Below, piece by piece: positions 4,885 through 7,061 of a stretch of 7,061 nt of DNA (position 1 is its first letter; every line of letters starts with the position of its first letter). The position numbers and the translations under genes are program-made. Source of the DNA: an uncultured Bacteroidales bacterium. Lineage in GTDB: Bacteria > Bacteroidota > Bacteroidia > Bacteroidales > UBA932. Below the pieces are notes generated by a model. That model was not told the origin of the DNA. It worked only from the letters and a program-made list of their open reading frames with translations, and did not search any database. The stretch lies in NCBI GenBank assembly GCA_937900465.1, contig CALCEJ010000123.1:1-7061 (forward strand), written 5' to 3'.

Positions 4885-6840
4885 ATGAAACGACTGCTGT
4901 CCACACTTCTGATAATCATTTCGTCCGTCGCTTACGGGCAGAACAACCCCTATGACCTCACCGACGAGTGCTACAAGCTTTTCCTGAGGGCTGACTCAAT
5001 GATAGGGAAGGAGGGCTTTGAAAGCGCCAACGACTCCCTTCTGAAGGCTGCTGTCGCAAACTCCGACGACAAGGCCCGGGTGCTGTATTACGTGCTGGAC
5101 CTCCGGGGGCTGATCCGAAACCCCCAGACTACGGATGAGGAAGTGCTCCAGGCCCAGGAGAGACTCAAGGAAATCGCCCTCCAAACGGGTTACAGACAGT
5201 ATTTCTACCAATCCTACGAATATACAAAGAACTACTTTTTCAATACCAATCGCATCCTCAAGGCCGTTGAGATAATCCGGGAGATGCAGCGGGAGGCGGT
5301 GAGCCGTGATGACGCCTATGGCAAATGGTGTTCGGCCAGGGAGTTTTCCGCAATATATGGCAACTACGGTGACCGCAACACCCAGCGTCATTACCTGACT
5401 GAAATCATCAATACCTATATCAACTCAGACGATCCTCTTATCCGGCGCCAGACCATCGCGCCTGCCTACATAGACTACGCTAATACTTTCCCGCCGCAAA
5501 GCGATTCTCTCCGCTATTTTGTCCGTAAAGCCTGGGGCCTTGCCAAAACGCCTCAGGATTCGGTACGCTGCGCCTTCCAGTTAGCAATAATAGGGGCCCT
5601 TTCCGTGGATTATGCTGAATATGCAAAATGGTCTGAAATATACGACAAATCCCCGTTCCGTAACGCTGTCACCCGATATGCTCCCCGGATGCTGGAAATA
5701 ACGGACGCCCTTTTTGATGGCAGTATAACTTCCGATGACAGGCGTCTTTACAATCTCCCTACGCAAAACGCCCGTACAATAGCAAAGATTGCGGAAAATA
5801 TGGGCCGGCACGACATTGCCGAGCCCGTGAAGGACTACTGCCTCGACACCAAGGACAAGGACTTTGCGGAGCTGCTTGATATGCAGCTCCTCGAGCTTGA
5901 CGCCCAATATGGCAACGACCTTCTTGCGGCCGATCTTGCAAAAAAATCGGAACAGGTAGCCAGGATAAAGCGTGCCATTGAGATTTTTTTCATACTTGTG
6001 TTGCTGGCCGGTCTCGCGCTTATGTTTCTGTATGTCCGTAGCCTGAAGCGCCGCGAGGCCAGGGATGCTGCTATGATCGAGGAACTCCGCGAGGCCAATG
6101 AGCGGGCCCGTATTGCTGACGCAGCCAAGGACCGTTTCATCCAGAATATGACACACGAGCTACGGACGCCGCTCAACGCTATAACGGGCTTTTCACAGCT
6201 TCTGGCTATGCCGGACGGGATGTTCTCTCCGGAGGAGAAGGAGGATTTCGGTCATCACGTCATCAATGGCACAAGGATGATGACAATGCTTCTTGACGAT
6301 ATTATGAGCGCATCGGCAATGGATAGCAGCGGATATCGCCTGATAGAGGAAGAAACTGATTGTGAGGCGGTTTGCCGGGAGGCTATGACTTCGGCGGAGC
6401 ACCGCCTCCAGAGCGGTGTAAACCTTGTTTTCACGCCCCGGATGGACCTTCCTTTCAGCTTCAGTTCAGACCCTCTCCGTATCCAGCAGGTGCTCACAAA
6501 CCTCCTTACCAATGCCTGCAAGCATACCGCCTCCGGAGAAATCCGGCTGGGCTGTTCGCTGGAAGAGGTTCCCGGTATGCTGACTTTCTTTGTGGAGGAT
6601 ACCGGCCCCGGGATTCCTCCGGAAGAGGCCGAGCGTATTTTCGAGCGCTTCGTAAAGCTGGATGATTTCGTGCAGGGGACGGGCCTTGGGCTTAGTATCT
6701 GCCGGGAGATTGCCGTGAAGATGGGCGGTAAAGTGTATCTGGACACCTCTTACAGCGGCGGCTCCCGCTTTGTCTTCTGCGTGCCGCTGACCGCGCCGGC
6801 GGCTGGAGACATCACCCCCGAATTTGGGCGTGAAGTGTAA
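4885..6840 (+). CDS. Membrane sensor histidine kinase with a helical periplasmic sensor domain
   Basis: A 651-residue two-component sensor kinase. It opens with a signal peptide (KR followed by LLSTLLIIISSVAYG, cleavage probably before Gln19), which fixes the ATG at 4885. Residues 20-360 are predicted periplasmic, rich in Tyr and charged residues and apparently all-helical, like the TPR-type sensors of Bacteroidales kinases, though I cannot assign repeats exactly. One transmembrane helix spans about 364-384, followed by a charged linker (388-415). The HisKA domain carries the phospho-acceptor His424 in MTHELRTPLN. The HATPase domain has the N-box NLLTNACKHT (Asn543), the G1 box EDTGPGIP (Asp572), the F-box IFERF and the G2 box GTGLGL (598-603). 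All catalytic residues are present. There is no fused receiver domain and no response regulator gene in the window, so the partner and the signal are unknown. It is divergent from guaA and ends at its own terminator. Confidence 0.93.
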   Translation: MKRLLSTLLIIISSVAYGQNNPYDLTDECYKLFLRADSMIGKEGFESANDSLLKAAVANSDDKARVLYYVLDLRGLIRNPQTTDEEVLQAQERLKEIALQTGYRQYFYQSYEYTKNYFFNTNRILKAVEIIREMQREAVSRDDAYGKWCSAREFSAIYGNYGDRNTQRHYLTEIINTYINSDDPLIRRQTIAPAYIDYANTFPPQSDSLRYFVRKAWGLAKTPQDSVRCAFQLAIIGALSVDYAEYAKWSEIYDKSPFRNAVTRYAPRMLEITDALFDGSITSDDRRLYNLPTQNARTIAKIAENMGRHDIAEPVKDYCLDTKDKDFAELLDMQLLELDAQYGNDLLAADLAKKSEQVARIKRAIEIFFILVLLAGLALMFLYVRSLKRREARDAAMIEELREANERARIADAAKDRFIQNMTHELRTPLNAITGFSQLLAMPDGMFSPEEKEDFGHHVINGTRMMTMLLDDIMSASAMDSSGYRLIEEETDCEAVCREAMTSAEHRLQSGVNLVFTPRMDLPFSFSSDPLRIQQVLTNLLTNACKHTASGEIRLGCSLEEVPGMLTFFVEDTGPGIPPEEAERIFERFVKLDDFVQGTGLGLSICREIAVKMGGKVYLDTSYSGGSRFVFCVPLTAPAAGDITPEFGREV

Positions 6841-6940
6841 CTAATTGACTTATAGTATATTATGTAAAAGAGGGGGTGTCATTTAAGATACCCCTCTTTT
6901 GTCTAACACGCTCAAAATCAGCACATTACACTTCACGCCC
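6826..6940. repeat. Perfect 15-bp inverted repeat enclosing the terminator
   Basis: GGGCGTGAAGTGTAA (6826-6840), the last five codons of the kinase gene including its stop (GREV*), is exactly mirrored by TTACACTTCACGCCC at 6926-6940. Read on the minus strand the right arm again spells GREV and TAA. The terminator hairpin lies in the 85 bp between the arms, so the transcript could form a long two-tier hairpin. Confidence 0.7.
6866..6900 (+). terminator. Rho-independent terminator of the histidine kinase gene
   Basis: AAAAGAGGGG pairs perfectly with CCCCTCTTTT; above it TGTC pairs with GATA past a bulged G, and ATTTAA forms the loop. The stem starts 26 bases after the stop codon. The T-rich right arm followed by GT gives a plus-strand terminator, and the A-run on the left side means it could also stop convergent transcription on the minus strand. 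Confidence 0.8.
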
Positions 6941-7061
6941 CCTCGCCGCCCCTCCTTCGTCACCTCTCTCGCCGGCGGCGACCCTGCTGCGCGGTGAAAT
7001 TATTTTTCCGGCGGCGTCCGGAAAAACCAATTTCCCCGCTCCGCACTTCCTTCGTCACCCC
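6941..7061. repeat. GC-rich, repeat-like tract with no convincing gene
   Basis: TCCTTCGTCACC occurs at 6953-6964 and 7048-7059, within longer similar stretches. CCGGCGGCG occurs at 6972-6980 and 7008-7016. A perfect 9-bp hairpin, TTTTTCCGG-CGGCGT-CCGGAAAAA, spans 7003-7026. One minus-strand frame is open for 42 codons up to the TAA at 6926-6928, but its Arg/Gly/Ala-rich sequence looks like translated repeat rather than protein. The tract may be one copy of an intergenic repeat family or the end of a convergent gene beyond the edge. Confidence 0.4.

Noticed and set aside
5581..6156. Minus-strand frames opposite the histidine kinase
   Set aside because: Antisense shadows of a gene with all kinase motifs in the correct order.
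1..7061. CRISPR arrays, tRNA and rRNA genes, IS transposases
   Set aside because: No regularly spaced repeats of CRISPR size, no cloverleaf or rRNA signatures and no transposase motifs were seen on either strand.

Overview
The window looks like a Bacteroidales chromosome; I cannot name the genus with confidence. Supporting signs are several matches to the Bacteroidetes -7 promoter box TAnnTTTG, a Bacteroides-type tyrosine integrase, a DUF6291-like protein, and a sensor kinase with a signal peptide and a long helical periplasmic domain. Two compartments are visible. From about 1 to about 3300 the DNA is more AT-rich and reads as the end of an integrated accessory element. From 3303 to about 6900 it is a higher-GC, core-like segment with guaA and a histidine kinase gene.

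Layout. Positions 1-60 hold only the first 20 codons of a minus-strand gene whose N-terminus matches the EcoRI-type adenine DNA methyltransferase family, so a restriction-modification locus probably continues off the left edge. A gene-poor stretch of about 400 bp follows. It contains two candidate -7 boxes for the methyltransferase, a 12/13 direct repeat beside them, a 7-bp inverted repeat over one of them, and a separate 9-bp dyad. Next come a DUF6291-like gene (459-1220, minus), a rho-independent terminator (1437-1474, minus) and an integrase gene (1495-3104, minus). The integrase is split into two frames near 2123-2141, so its catalytic residues fall on two different ORFs. Its promoter region (3121-3150) and several short repeats occupy the 198-bp gap to the end of guaA.

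guaA (3303-4820, minus, GMP synthase) is intact and ends exactly where the accessory DNA begins. The 3' end of guaA is a known integration hotspot for genomic islands, so the simplest reading is an island inserted there by the neighbouring integrase. On this view the island carries integrase, a DUF6291-like protein and a DNA methyltransferase, and its other end lies beyond the left edge. A full-length sensor histidine kinase gene (4885-6840, plus) is divergent from guaA, and the two promoters lie almost on top of each other. It is followed by a strong terminator hairpin.

The terminator sits inside a perfect 15-bp inverted repeat whose left arm is the last five codons of the kinase gene, stop included. 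To its right is a GC-rich, gene-less, repeat-like tract running to the window edge.

I do not see a complete new system here. The items most worth a second look are the guaA-linked island boundary, the broken integrase, the methyltransferase control region, and the inverted-repeat and repeat tract after the kinase.
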